Assembly (NCBI GenBank): GCA_031772625.1
Contig: CM062810.1
Coordinates: forward strand, 705,286,358-705,350,357
Direction: 5' to 3'
Length of the DNA stretch: 64,000 nucleotides
Source: Pinus tabuliformis
Lineage: Eukaryota; Streptophyta; Pinopsida; Pinales; Pinaceae
This document shows, piece by piece, positions 35,901 through 49,861 of this stretch. The notes under the pieces are model-generated. The model saw only the letters and a list, made by a program, of their open reading frames with translations, ran no database searches and was not told the origin of the DNA. The stretch's first letter is position 1; every line of letters begins with the position of its first letter. Both the position numbers and the translations under genes were made by a program.

Positions 35901-37949
35901 ACCTATGTATGCATAAAGGAGAATGTGTCGAAAACTTTCAGGCAACCGGAAGTCATTTAAGAAAGCAAAAGGTTGTTGTCGGAATAACACTAAGCGGTGC
36001 TGTATTAATAGCTTTAGCGTCGATGGCGGTTATTGCTGTATACTGGAAAAAACAAGGAACAAAAAAGCGTCTTAGTGAAGGTCAGGAAATAACTTTGAAT
36101 TATAGGAAAATTCTAATAAGACATAGGGGAAGTTTACCATACGAAAGTGTCTGCCACTTGTTTCTAATGCTTTGTAAATTTACTTGGACTGCAGACTCCG
36201 CAATGATGATGTTGCCAAATTCAATAATAGCCCGTGCCTTTATTTTAGAAGATATAGTAGCAGCCACAGAAAACTTTAATCGGAAAATTGGGCAAGGGGG
36301 TTTTGGGTCGGTGTTCTTTGGTCGATTACCGGAAGGAAAGGAGATAGCCGTAAAAGTGCTCTCGTCGGTTTCCAAACAAGGAGTTCACGAGTTTATGAAT
36401 GAGGCAAGTCTGAGATTCTCAAAATATGTAATATGCTTCAATTTATGTATGTGTTTATTTATATTGATAGTATTTTTTCTCCACTTATATGCGACAAGGA
36501 AAAATAATAATGTAGAGTAATTAAATGATGTAGCTTGATTGTCTTGATTAACAAATAGACAAGGAAAAATTAATAATGTATAGTAATTAAATGATGTAGC
36601 TTGATTGTCTTGATTAACAGATCGATCTTCTTTCTAGAGTCCATCACAAAAACTTGGTGTCTTTACTTGGCTACTGTAATGATTCTAAAGAGCCTATGCT
36701 TATCTACGATTACATGTCTGGAGGGTCCCTAAGGGACAGCCTTTATGGTAAATATATTTCTCACACATATTGTCTAATTGAGTTGAAGCATAATATTACT
36801 ATTATTAATTATCAATTTATTTTCCAGGACCTGGTTCAGAACTTTCCAAACTAAATTGGAGAACAAGGCTCCAAATAGCATTTGATGCCGCCCAGGGTAA
36901 CGTTATTAATTCAGTGTATTTTCTGTGCAGTGGATTTTTGTATAGATGTAACTGTTATCTTATCTTACATAGTACAAAACGTGCTTAAACATATGTCTCT
37001 TCTGACCCACCTGCAATTTATGTTTGAAGGTCTGGAATACCTGCACGTGGATTGCACTCCAAAGATACTTCACAGGGATGTAAAGACCTCTAATATCCTT
37101 CTAGACAACAATTTGAATGGAAAATTAGCAGATTTTGGTCTGTCAAAGATGATGTCAATTGATGGGGACGCTACCCATGTCACCACTACGGTGAAAGGAA
37201 CTCCAGGATACCTTGATCCAGAGTAAACTACACATATAACTTGCGCTTTCTTCGCAACATTGATAAAGTCTAATGAAATCTATTAAGTGTGAAGAGGTTA
37301 TGAAAACGTTAATTTTTTTTTGTTGGGAAAATGTTTTGACAGGTATTTCCGCACTCAAATGTTGACTGAAAAAAGTGATGTATATAGTTTTGGAGTGGTT
37401 TTGTTAGAAATCATATGTGGCAAACTACCCATAAATGTACAACTATTTGAAGAGGAACGTAACCTTATCCAGTGGGTAAGAAATCTGTTACATTTCGCTC
37501 CAAATATGCAGCATTCCCCACTTCACAACATGAATTATGATTTGGAACTGTATGACTAACAATATATCTTTGTTCTTCTGCATTTATATATATGGAATGT
37601 ATAGGTAACGACGTATGTCGTAGATGAAAATCCTCCCGATATAGCGGCAATCATAGACAAGAAATTGGAAGGAAGCTACGACATGAGATCAATCACGAGT
37701 ATTGTCAAACTAGCGCTCAGATGCGTCGAGGAAAAACCATCATCCAGACCCAGCATGAGTGAAGTAGTGGCAGATATAAAGGAGGCTCTCATACATGAGA
37801 ATGAGCGTACTGCTGCTCTTTCAATTTCAGAGGAGACTAGTATTGAACATGGAGATGTGCAATCCCGCCCCCCTCGTTCACCGGTGGAGTTTAGTAGATC
37901 CAATGATGGAGGTTGTGACAGTTCGAACATCCTTCAAGAAGGAAGATGA
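32955..37949 (+). CDS. malectin-like/LRR receptor kinase, 15 exons, 921 residues
   Basis: Proposed exons: 32955-33045, 33170-33689, 34008-34471, 34553-34685, 34781-34852, 35257-35325, 35439-35510, 35609-35680, 35884-36080, 36195-36403, 36621-36747, 36828-36896, 37030-37222, 37343-37475, 37605-37949. They sum to 2766 nt with all phases consistent. The start is the first ATG in the signal-peptide frame ([20 protein letters not shown]). Order: signal peptide, malectin-like ectodomain (about 31-358), a [13 protein letters not shown] hinge, leucine-rich repeats on 72- and 69-bp exons, a membrane helix (about 528-552), and a kinase with [22 protein letters not shown] and GTPGYLDPE. All catalytic residues are present (RD kinase). 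All introns are GT-AG except one GC-AG. The layout matches the plant LRR-I and At1g67720/At5g48740-like groups. The ligand is unknown. Confidence 0.88.
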
Positions 37950-38455
37950 ATGGGAATGTAAAGAATAATTGTTATTTGATATAGACTGATCAACCAATGC
38001 ATGTTAGAGTCTTGTAATTATCCTGTTAATTTCTTTGGCCATTGTGAGTATATAAAAATTTTTTTGGAGTTTTTTCAATTGTGATTAGATATAAAAAAAT
38101 TTGGAGTTTTTTCAATTGTGATTAGAAAATTTAACAGTAATAATGTCTGAATCATGTTTTTTTAGAGTGGAAATGGATCTAACACCATAAAAATCTTCAA
38201 AACACCCAAAATTTTGAAATTTGATAACTATAACTTAGACTTACAAAAACCTCTTCCAAATTTTATAAATAAAAACATATAAATATATATTTATAGGCAG
38301 AGATGAAATATGAAAGACAGCTAGCTGAGCCACATGCTGAATACCAAGAAGCAGAGTGGGGTTAAAGTGGGGATAAACCGCATTTTCGTGCCAATGATCG
38401 ATATTCTTATTAGACCGAAGATAGGAGAGAAGCCAGGTAAGGTCACGTTGATTAG

Positions 38456-38498
<43 letters not shown>

Positions 38499-40406
38499 AA
38501 GCATAATGGTATATGTATTTTAGATTTCGTTTGCAAAAGTGTCTGAAAATTTTATAAATGACTTGGGATTTTATCAAGCGAAATGTTTTCTACTATTATG
38601 ATCATGATGATACATATGATACATTTCTTTTAAATAATGTGGAGGGTAATGAAAACAAAAATGAGTGTAGAATTTTGATTAGTTTTAATTAAAAACATCA
38701 TAATACTTTTATAGTGTTATTGTCACTTTTAATGTTTCTTTTAGTTATTATATTATAATGTATTATTAAGAAGATTTCGTAAATTACAAATAAAATATTT
38801 TCATATTCATAGCAATTGCACCAGATGTTACAAAGGAAAAAATGTAATGTTGTAGGATAGGAAACAATAGAGAGAAAACTATATTCAACAAGAATTCTCT
38901 GTTGACGTTGGGAAAGTGGCTGAAGAGGTATCTTTTCATTTATCTTATATTTTTATTAATGCTATGATATCATCTCCTTTATCTTATATTTTTATTAATG
39001 CTATCCTTTTATGTCTTTGTATCCACTTTCATACACATTTCCACTATTTAATGTTGTTTGCACATGGGATTGCCTTGTTCGAGTAATTCTTATGGGGAAA
39101 AGTCAAAGTGATAAAGAAACAAAGTTTGGGTTTGACTATAAGTGCAATGCTTGCACAACAGTGAATTTAAAAGCTTATATACAATTGTGTAGCAAGTTCC
39201 TTCTGTCCAACTAATGACTTTTGGAAAGTGGAGATTAGAGGCACACAATTAAAGTTTGGTAAGGAAGCAATGATCAATATCTGCTTATTCAACGAGTATT
39301 TTATTACAACATTTATAATATGTTTTCTTATTCGCTGAGTATTTTTATACCAACAACTACAATATGTGCAATTATGTGGTGGTGCTTAAAACGCAAGGAC
39401 TAAACTGTATAGAATTTTGGTTTAGAAATATCTTCTTGACAATGTTCTTAGAATCCAAAGTGCTTGTGTGGAGAGAAAAAATAGGGAACAAACACGGATT
39501 ATGGCAAAGAGAAAGACTTGAGTTGCTTTAGTTGGAGAGCATCAGATTCGTAGCAACAAAGAATGGTGACACTAATTGCTCTTGAACCCTATCGCACTAT
39601 GAATTTTTGAATCATACTCATTATGATATGATTACAGGACAAGACAAAAGTGGTTTTACTCTGGTGGCTCCACAACCATTTTTCCTTGTGAATATTGCTA
39701 GTTAGATAACCACAGAGTCAACAAATAACACTACTACGCTATAAGGTTATAGTCATTCATTAAACCAGACTCCTTCAATTCAACACATCGAACTGGAACA
39801 TGATAAAGGTTAGGTTACTTTTTATAGATAGTCGATCACAATGTGCTTCCCCAATTCCTTAAAATCTTCGTCAATCAAAACTTGCTACAAAGAATGTCAT
39901 TATTCGAAAGGTTCAATTTTGTCAATGAGGCTCTCCTAGTAGTCAATATTGTTGTTGTTTCTCTCCTAGGAACCCCTGGACCTAAGTTCCAGTTGGGTCC
40001 AAAGTTCCCCCATCAATGATTGTGTCTTTCCAAACTCATATAAAAAAATACAGGTCTATTATACATGGTAGTCTTGATAGAGGACTTTACCCTGTTTATC
40101 TCAGCGTTCACTCCTTTTTGAAGGCAAGATTATGAGGCAAGAAAGGAAGACCTAAAACATAGATTATCCACAACAATTGAAGTCTCACATGGGGATGGGT
40201 TCCACATCAACCAACCCAAGGGACTCAATTTTAAAAGAAAGAAAGTTATCGAGACGATCCAATCGAGATGTAGAACCCCACACCTCCATTCTATGAAGTG
40301 TGAAGTTTTCATTTCCACCTAAAATCACATTGCCATTTGTGAAAACTATAAAGAAAAAAGTTGATCCCAAAAGACCTATTTATCCTCATAGGGGCCATAC
40401 ATGTTC
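37950..40406. other. intergenic DNA after the receptor kinase
   Basis: No gene was recognised. The first ~100 bp are probably 3' UTR. Small local duplications are present: GGAGTTTTTTCAATTGTGATTAGA twice near 38070 and 38105, and TTATCTTATATTTTTATTAATGCTAT twice near 38940 and 38981. Open frames here are short and do not match known families. Confidence 0.5.
38459..38492. repeat. AT microsatellite
   Basis: About 16 copies of TA in a row. The IYIYIY frames on both strands here are by-products. Confidence 0.9.
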
Positions 40407-43396
<2,990 letters not shown>

Positions 43397-43507
43397 TTTC
43401 ATTTTCTCCTATAACTTACAAACACAAATTAGTATCCCTGACCTTTGGATGTAATTTATAATCTATGCTTGAATTTAGATATTTTAGATTGATATTTTAG
43501 ATTATAC

Positions 43508-43876
43508 CTGAATGCAGAGGGAAATAATATCAGCAAAGCGCGAGAGAGATTTAGTAGGATAAATTCCCTTCAATGTTGGATCAACCATATTTTCCAATGC
43601 ATTAATATCATGAAGTTGAGGGGTGGCCCGCCTTACTAATGATTCTTATGACCTTGTTCTTGAACTGCAGAAGGAGAAACTAGATTAGAAGGGTATTTAT
43701 TTTGGCACAACCCACAAGTTTGTCTCGAAATAAGAGAGTTACCTATCCAAAGGCTTCTGTCCTGTAAAAATATCAAGCATTACCACTCCAAAACTATACA
43801 CATTTCTCTTCATTATATAGATTCTTGACATGACATATTCTGGAGCACTGTAACCAAATAAACCCAACACCTGAAC
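43508..43876 (-). pseudogene. STRUBBELIG-family receptor kinase fragment, two exons
   Basis: On the minus strand an exon at 43876-43743 reads [35 protein letters not shown], the kinase activation-segment end and following helix. A 78-bp GT-AG intron (43742-43665) follows. The second exon, 43664-43508, reads SSRTRS, a stop, then [40 protein letters not shown] and SLCIQ, ending at a good donor. This wording is typical of the STRUBBELIG-receptor family in plants. Upstream exons with ATP-binding and HRD motifs and the final exon were not found nearby. One in-frame stop and the missing parts make it a pseudogene fragment. Confidence 0.85.
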
Positions 43877-44413
43877 CTAAAAACAAAACATCATTACAAT
43901 TTTAGTCCTTTGGCTTTTAGTGTCCTCTTTGGTAAGGATGACCATCATAAAAAGGTTGAGAAGGGATATTTTTATTTTAGACATCATGAATCACACCTGA
44001 CGCTCTTAATTTGGATTGAGGGCAACAATTCCACATTCGGATGGGAAAGGGTTGAAATCATCATCAAGCAAAATATTTGAGGACTTGAATTTTTATGCAA
44101 AATAGATGGAGAGAAAAATTCATGCAAATACCTGGAAAACCAATTTCAACCGTGAAAACATAAGATTCAGTCTAGTGTCGAACTCAAATAACGAAATATT
44201 TACTGATCAATAAAATACAACTTACTCTAAAACTTGAGTTGTGCCTAGCACAATCTTTGAACGAATGAGATTGAATTTGTCTAAGCATATATGATCAATT
44301 CCACTCCATTCACATACCATGGTTAAGAGAAACACCTGGAAGTAGTTATGAGCAAGGATGAGGTCAAGGGTTCGAATAAGAGAAGTGATCTTGTCGATGA
44401 GTCGGGCCACTTG

Positions 44414-44512
44414 GTGCTTGTCAGCGTGCCAAATGAGGTAGAAGTGGTGTTTGTTGATGTGCCAAACGTAATAGAAGTGGTGTTTGTCAGCGTGCCAGAC
44501 ATAGTAGAAGAG
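44414..44512 (+). repeat. 33-bp minisatellite, three copies
   Basis: Units begin GTGCTTG or GTGTTTGTC/TTG at 44414, 44447 and 44480 and end GAAGTG or GAAGAG. The period is a multiple of three and one frame is open through it with an 11-residue repeat (VFVSVPxxVEV), but the frame is short (44348-44545) and no gene is implied. Confidence 0.75.
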
Positions 44513-44875
44513 ACCCATAGAAGAGACCCTTCAAAATCTTCTTGAATTCGAGGTCGAAACACGCATCTATGCTTCGATCCATCTCCTGAGAGGCTCTACT
44601 ACTGCATCACAAATCTTATCTTCAATGATTTTTTCCATTATAATTCGTAACTAACTTAAACTTAATACTAGTCAAATCAATCGAATGGCTCAAACTATTT
44701 TTATCGTCTAACACCTAAATCAAGGGCCCACAAATGTACACGTAATTTGAGAGGGGAGTTCTTCCCAGAGGAACGCCTTACGACCTAACTAGTATAGATC
44801 CTTACGGGATTTAGCATCTCTTGAGGTGCAAACCTGTTTTTAGAGTGCAAAACTGAGAAAAAATTTACACCTCTC

Positions 44876-44879
44876 TCAC

Positions 44880-44928
<49 letters not shown>
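44876..44928. repeat. CT microsatellite
   Basis: A run of about 23 CT units after two CACCTCTCTC starts. Confidence 0.9.
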
Positions 44929-44929
<1 letters not shown>

Positions 44930-46316
44930 TGATTGTTTAAATTTCATTGTATATATTGATTGTTTAAATTTCATTGTATGAATGGATTTAATGCCTTGAA
45001 AATTTCTTTAGGCATATGGATTTTGTATAGTACACAAATTAAACCTTGTGGATTTTAAACAAAATTAACTCAAGAATATATTTGAAAAAAGGCCACAATA
45101 TGGCTAAAATTCAAAATTTTTTGTTTTTGTGTTATATATAGAGAGAGGGGTGATATTGAAATAATTGAGTTAATATTGATATTCAAATAGTTTATTTAAG
45201 TCATTTACTAAAATATTTAAGAGAAAAGAATTATACAACTCTCTCACACAAAAATAAAATAAAATAAAAGATTTTTTTTCCTTGACATTTCATATTAGAA
45301 AGTAAAGATTAGAGCTTTATCCCTCTATAAATTAAATATAAAATTATGACTTGAAAGTGAAATACTTTTACTATGTCTCTTTTAGTATTAACAATGAAAT
45401 AAGTAACAGTGAGGGTGGGATAATCGATATTTTATAAGGTTTAATTAAAACTAGCAAATTCATGTACAAACTTCTTTAGAGTGCAAAAAATAATGTGTTA
45501 TTTTTCATCGTTTAAATTGTATTTTTGAATGCTAAATATAATATATATGGGACCAAATAAATGTTTTAACCATAAAACTTCATTTTTTTTGTGATATATA
45601 CATAATTGTTTTAAAATGATATCAAGACATTTTATCACGCAAATTAAAATGGTTTTTTTTATTATTATTAATATACTTTTAAGTATATGTCAATAAATTT
45701 TATGACAACTCACATTGAATATTTTTGTATACAACATTAAAATATTTTATTTTAACAAATCTTTTTATATATGTATATAGATATATATGAAATTCATATG
45801 GACATAAATTAGTTAACACAAATCTTCAAATAGTTCATTTAAATATTTTTTTAAAGTATAAGATTTAAACATGTTACTTACACATTTTTTTGATTATCTC
45901 TATAATTACGTATTCATTTTTTATTATTATTATCGAGCACATTATTTTTTCAATTCATAACATAATTTTTAATTTTATTTTAAGGGGAGGTGGATAGACA
46001 TGCAAACTTACACATCCCCTCCATATTGGGTTTTAGAATGAGTCTCTCGACTCAATAATTGATAATTAATAATCAAACCAGCCTAGATCCATGGGATTAA
46101 ATCTCCTCACATGCAAACGTCTTTTAGAGTGAAAATATATTTGATCCCTCTCTACGCTTTGTAGATTTGTAGGCCAAGAGTTAACATGGATCTAGGATAG
46201 TATTATTGAACCCAATCTGGAGGAGATGTCGTAAAATATTTCATCCCTCTCCATGATAAATAATGTAAAATAAAATAATTTTATATCAAACTTTTAAGAA
46301 GATAAAGTAATATATC

Positions 46317-46321
<5 letters not shown>

Positions 46322-46349
<28 letters not shown>

Positions 46350-46350
46350 T
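46322..46350. repeat. AC microsatellite
   Basis: About 14 copies of AC. Confidence 0.9.
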
Positions 46351-47089
46351 AAGGAAATGAGAAGTGGATTTATTATATATGCACTTGGTAACAAAGAACA
46401 CACACAGAATACCATAAGTTGTTATTTTTTTGTGGTATCTTCCATTAAGATAATGGCTAAATTCATTGGAGATAGATCCCAGCATTTTCTGCACATAATC
46501 AAAATGAGTCCTTATGTTTGTTTACAACAGTAAATTTGTATGTATTGTGAGCACAAGAGAATGCAAAAATAGTACATTGAGTTATTTGGGAGGCTTCTGG
46601 AGTAGAGATCCACACGGATTTGGGATCCTCAAGCCAAGTTAGAATATGTATCGTGTTCTCTCTTTTCTTTATTAGATTTTTCACCTCTTGTGAGAGGTGC
46701 TTCCATTGAATTCAAGGAGAGAGATTTTTCAACTCGTGCATGATTTTTCATTGGCTACTCTAATTTCCATAACTTTCTTGTAAAACTTTGGGGTAGACCG
46801 CTTCATCGTTGTAAGAGCTAAAGGTGTCCATTCTAATGCTCTTTTCAAAAAAATTGACTTTAGATCAAGGAAGTTCACCTATGAAGGGGCGTGCTCTTTA
46901 TTTTCCAATGACACTTATGTATTTCCCTATTCCTCATTTTGGGATTCATCCATAGGCTTATCTTATTCTTGTTCTAGATCTTAAATAACCTAAAAAGAGT
47001 TTTTGTTGAAGGAAGGTTATGGTATTGGATCTGCTTCAACATATTTCTTTGTGGATGCAACCTTGTTTTATTGATTCCTTCTTCATGTT

Positions 47090-47554
47090 TTTGCTAGTTG
47101 GAAATTTGCCTCTTTAGAAATAGGGGCACAGATCTATTCATCTCATTTTTTCTTAGGGCATTTTTTGACAAATTACTCATGAGAATGACAGATGATGCAT
47201 TTGAAAGGGATCTACTAATAATTCAATTTCTGAGGATGGCTCTATTCTCCAAGATTTATCTTTAGGTCCTCTAGTAAACCTTCATTTAGGTTGACCTCAA
47301 CATAAATATGGGTACAAGAAAATTGACCTACTTTTGGTTTTTCTTTATCCAGATAGCGGCCCAGCTTATTCTCAATGTCTTTTATCACATCAGCCCCTCG
47401 AATATGAAGAGGGAGGTGTGGCACTCAAACCCACATTGGCACGAAAATGATCTTAGATCTGGATTGAAATCAAGAGTCCATGGAGTGATAAAGAGGCCTC
47501 TAGACCCCATAAAATATGACCCTGATTTGAACATTAGACCTCTTTCCATTTTGA
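47090..47554 (-). pseudogene. DUF4283/zinc-knuckle gag-like protein, C-terminal part
   Basis: Reading down from 47554 the frame gives KMERGLMFKSG, YFMGSRGLFITPWTLDFNP, then after a shift VPMWV, a stop, VPHLPLHIRGADVIKDIE, and NKLGRYLDKEKP with HIYVEVNLNEGLLEDLKI. A knuckle-like CIICHSHE and FVKKCPKKK follow near 47180-47120. This is the DUF4283 layout seen in ORF1 of plant L1 elements and related proteins, which bind element RNA. Stops and a frameshift make it dead. The gene is split by an LTR and continues at 49284. Confidence 0.75.
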
Positions 47555-49283
47555 TGTAGGGTTACCTCCGCTTACACCCATACTATGCATGTAAAATGCA
47601 TAAGCACATTTGTCCCAAGAATTTTAACTCTCTAAGGAGTCAAATCTTCATTTAGAATATGGTTAAGGCCCCTTTCTTAATCTCCGCAGAATAATTTATA
47701 GACTAACTGAGTCTAACCCTTAATCCATCCTTTCCTTTCTATAGGGACTCACTCACCCTCATAAACCTTCATTAACCCTTAGTCGCATATATATATATAT
47801 ATATATATATAACCATACCCACTCTTAACTTTGGTTAATGCAAACTTAACCCTTAAACGTGCAACCGTGCATTATTTCTATTATAATTCTTTTATATAGA
47901 AATACACATAAACATTCATAAACTTACCTTTCTACCAAACCACGCCTTCGCACAGTTACTGAGGACTACCTTTATCGGGTTCACTCTCCACCGTAGATTT
48001 CAACCCCACGATCTGACGGTTGATATCTATTCCCGTTCATTCAAACTTACGCGACAATCCCCCACTGTCGATCTGCACTCAATGGATCTGACAGTTCACA
48101 ATGATTTTGGGTAGACAACAAGTACGGATAATACCCGCCTGAAAAAGTGGTTTTCTCTCTCTCCTCTGCTACTACGTGTCGCTCGGTTAGTGGAATCGGG
48201 TGACCACTCCTTTTTACCACTGATGGTTTCTACCTTGCCCAAAATACCACTTCCGCTTATAAACCCGCCTTTCTTCTTTATTAACATTCATACTTGTTCG
48301 CGCTTGATACCATAGATCTTCAACCATCGATGGCTACGACGGCTCCTCTAGATTACTCTTCCACCTTCACTTCTGGTTAATCTCCACCGTTCATTCCTTG
48401 ATTTAAATCTACATGATTTAATCTTGGCCGCTTATCATCTGAAAACCTCATCCGTTGATCTCCAAGATCCAACGGCTCCTATGCATTGACGACTCGCCTC
48501 TTCGTTCGTCCCTTTTCTTTGACTTTAATTCATTTTTCAGTGTTTTGTGGTTTCGGGTTTTTCTTCAGGGTTTTGACCTTTTCGCTATTCTATTGCACTC
48601 TTTCTCTGAGCTTAACTCTGCAAATTCTTACTTTGCTACCTCTCCAGAGCTTCACTTTGATCCTTCAACTGGATTCAATGATCCATTATGATTCCTCCGA
48701 ATCACTCTTCTCCTCTGCGTAGTTCTACAAAACTCTACCTGCAACCTGTGTTACAGAATACACAACTTACATGTAATTCAATCATTCAATATTCATTTCA
48801 CACATCTATATAATTTTGGAATAAACCTTTGTATATATAAATATGAACAACTGATTACATATCAAGACTCTTTGTCTCTCAAGCCTGATCTTTAATATCA
48901 GTGGTCGCCTCCTTTTACACTCTGCCCGTAGGCTTACATTTATACGAGAAAGGTTCTGTTGAACTAATTTTGGTTCAAATCCTTAATCTACTGAACTGAC
49001 TCCTAAATGTCCTCTAAGTCCACTTCTAACTCTAGTTAATCCCTAAGAATCCTCTCTAGTTCCTTGAATCATGAAACTACCTTAAGAGTTATAATTGACT
49101 TCTAAGTCTCTCATCATTACTAACCACTCATGTTCTCCTTCATTCGAGAGCATTTACAAACATCCTCACAACATCTAATGAATTCCTATCCTACTCACTC
49201 AAAAGCCTAAATATTACATTAACTTAACAGTTAGGAAACTAACTTCCCTAAAACACATGACCCCCTATGTATACTAAAATACA
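47555..49283 (+). mobile_element. probable solo LTR inside the DUF4283 pseudogene
   Basis: The block runs TGTAGGGTTACC to TAAAATACA, with TGTA/TACA ends, and sits between two parts of one DUF4283 domain. A TATA-like TATATAAATATG lies near 48835 and an AT microsatellite at 47787-47811. No matching target duplication was found at these exact ends, so the borders are approximate. No coding domain is present. Confidence 0.55.
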
Positions 49284-49861
49284 ATGATTTTCCTTGGGTT
49301 GAATGCTTCTGCATCACATTCTATTATGAAACAAAAGGACATAGAAGCCACGTCCAATTGCAAAGAGATTTACCTACCTTGAAGCTTAGGGGCCCATTGT
49401 TCTGTGATCCATGAATCAACAAATTTTGGATCCATACACAAGCCCATAAACTTTCCAATCACCACTTTTTTTAGAGAGCTAAGGCTCTCTTGCATATATC
49501 CAAAGGAGAGAGACCGACCACAGGGATCACAATTAATTTCTTCACAAAATTTTAGGGGGTAGAAGAAGACCCCCGAGGTCTTTTAGCTTGCACCAGAGCT
49601 TTCAATGCTACTTCCTCCCACATGACATAGTGAACATAATGCTCCAACAAAGAAAATGCAATCCATAGTGGAAACAAGTGGAGCTTTGGGTTCGATGGGT
49701 GTCAAAGCATCATAATCACAACCAACAGAGATATCAACACATCTTTGGCAATCCAAATGGGCTTGTTTTCTCCAAATCTGCAAAAGTCCATCAACATCTA
49801 GGGAAACCCTAGCTACATGAAACCATAGAATGAAAAGCCCATTTTCCCCTTTGTTTCTCAT
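49284..49861 (-). pseudogene. DUF4283/zinc-knuckle gag-like protein, N-terminal part
   Basis: The minus strand from 49861 begins MRNKGENGLFILWF; after a stop at 49583 the frame gives SLKKVVIGKFMG, VDSWITEQWAPKLQG and AEAFNPRKI. The LKKVVIGKF and W-x-L-x-G pattern is the start of a DUF4283 domain, whose second half (YFMGSRGLFITPW) lies at 47554 and below. It is an ORF1-like remnant of a plant L1 element or relative. The first 90 residues are not recognised. Confidence 0.6.

Larger units (their letters stand above)
43877..47089. other. AT-rich intergenic DNA with simple repeats
   Basis: No gene was recognised. It holds the 33-bp array at 44414-44512, CT and AC microsatellites, a 28-bp tandem pair near 44930-44982, and dispersed repeat phrases at 44740-44850 and 45985-46260 related to those at 30780-31240. 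Confidence 0.5.

Noticed and set aside
44348..44545. Plus-strand open frame across the 33-bp repeats
   Set aside because: Short, repetitive, without flanking gene signals, and mirrored by open frames on the other strand.
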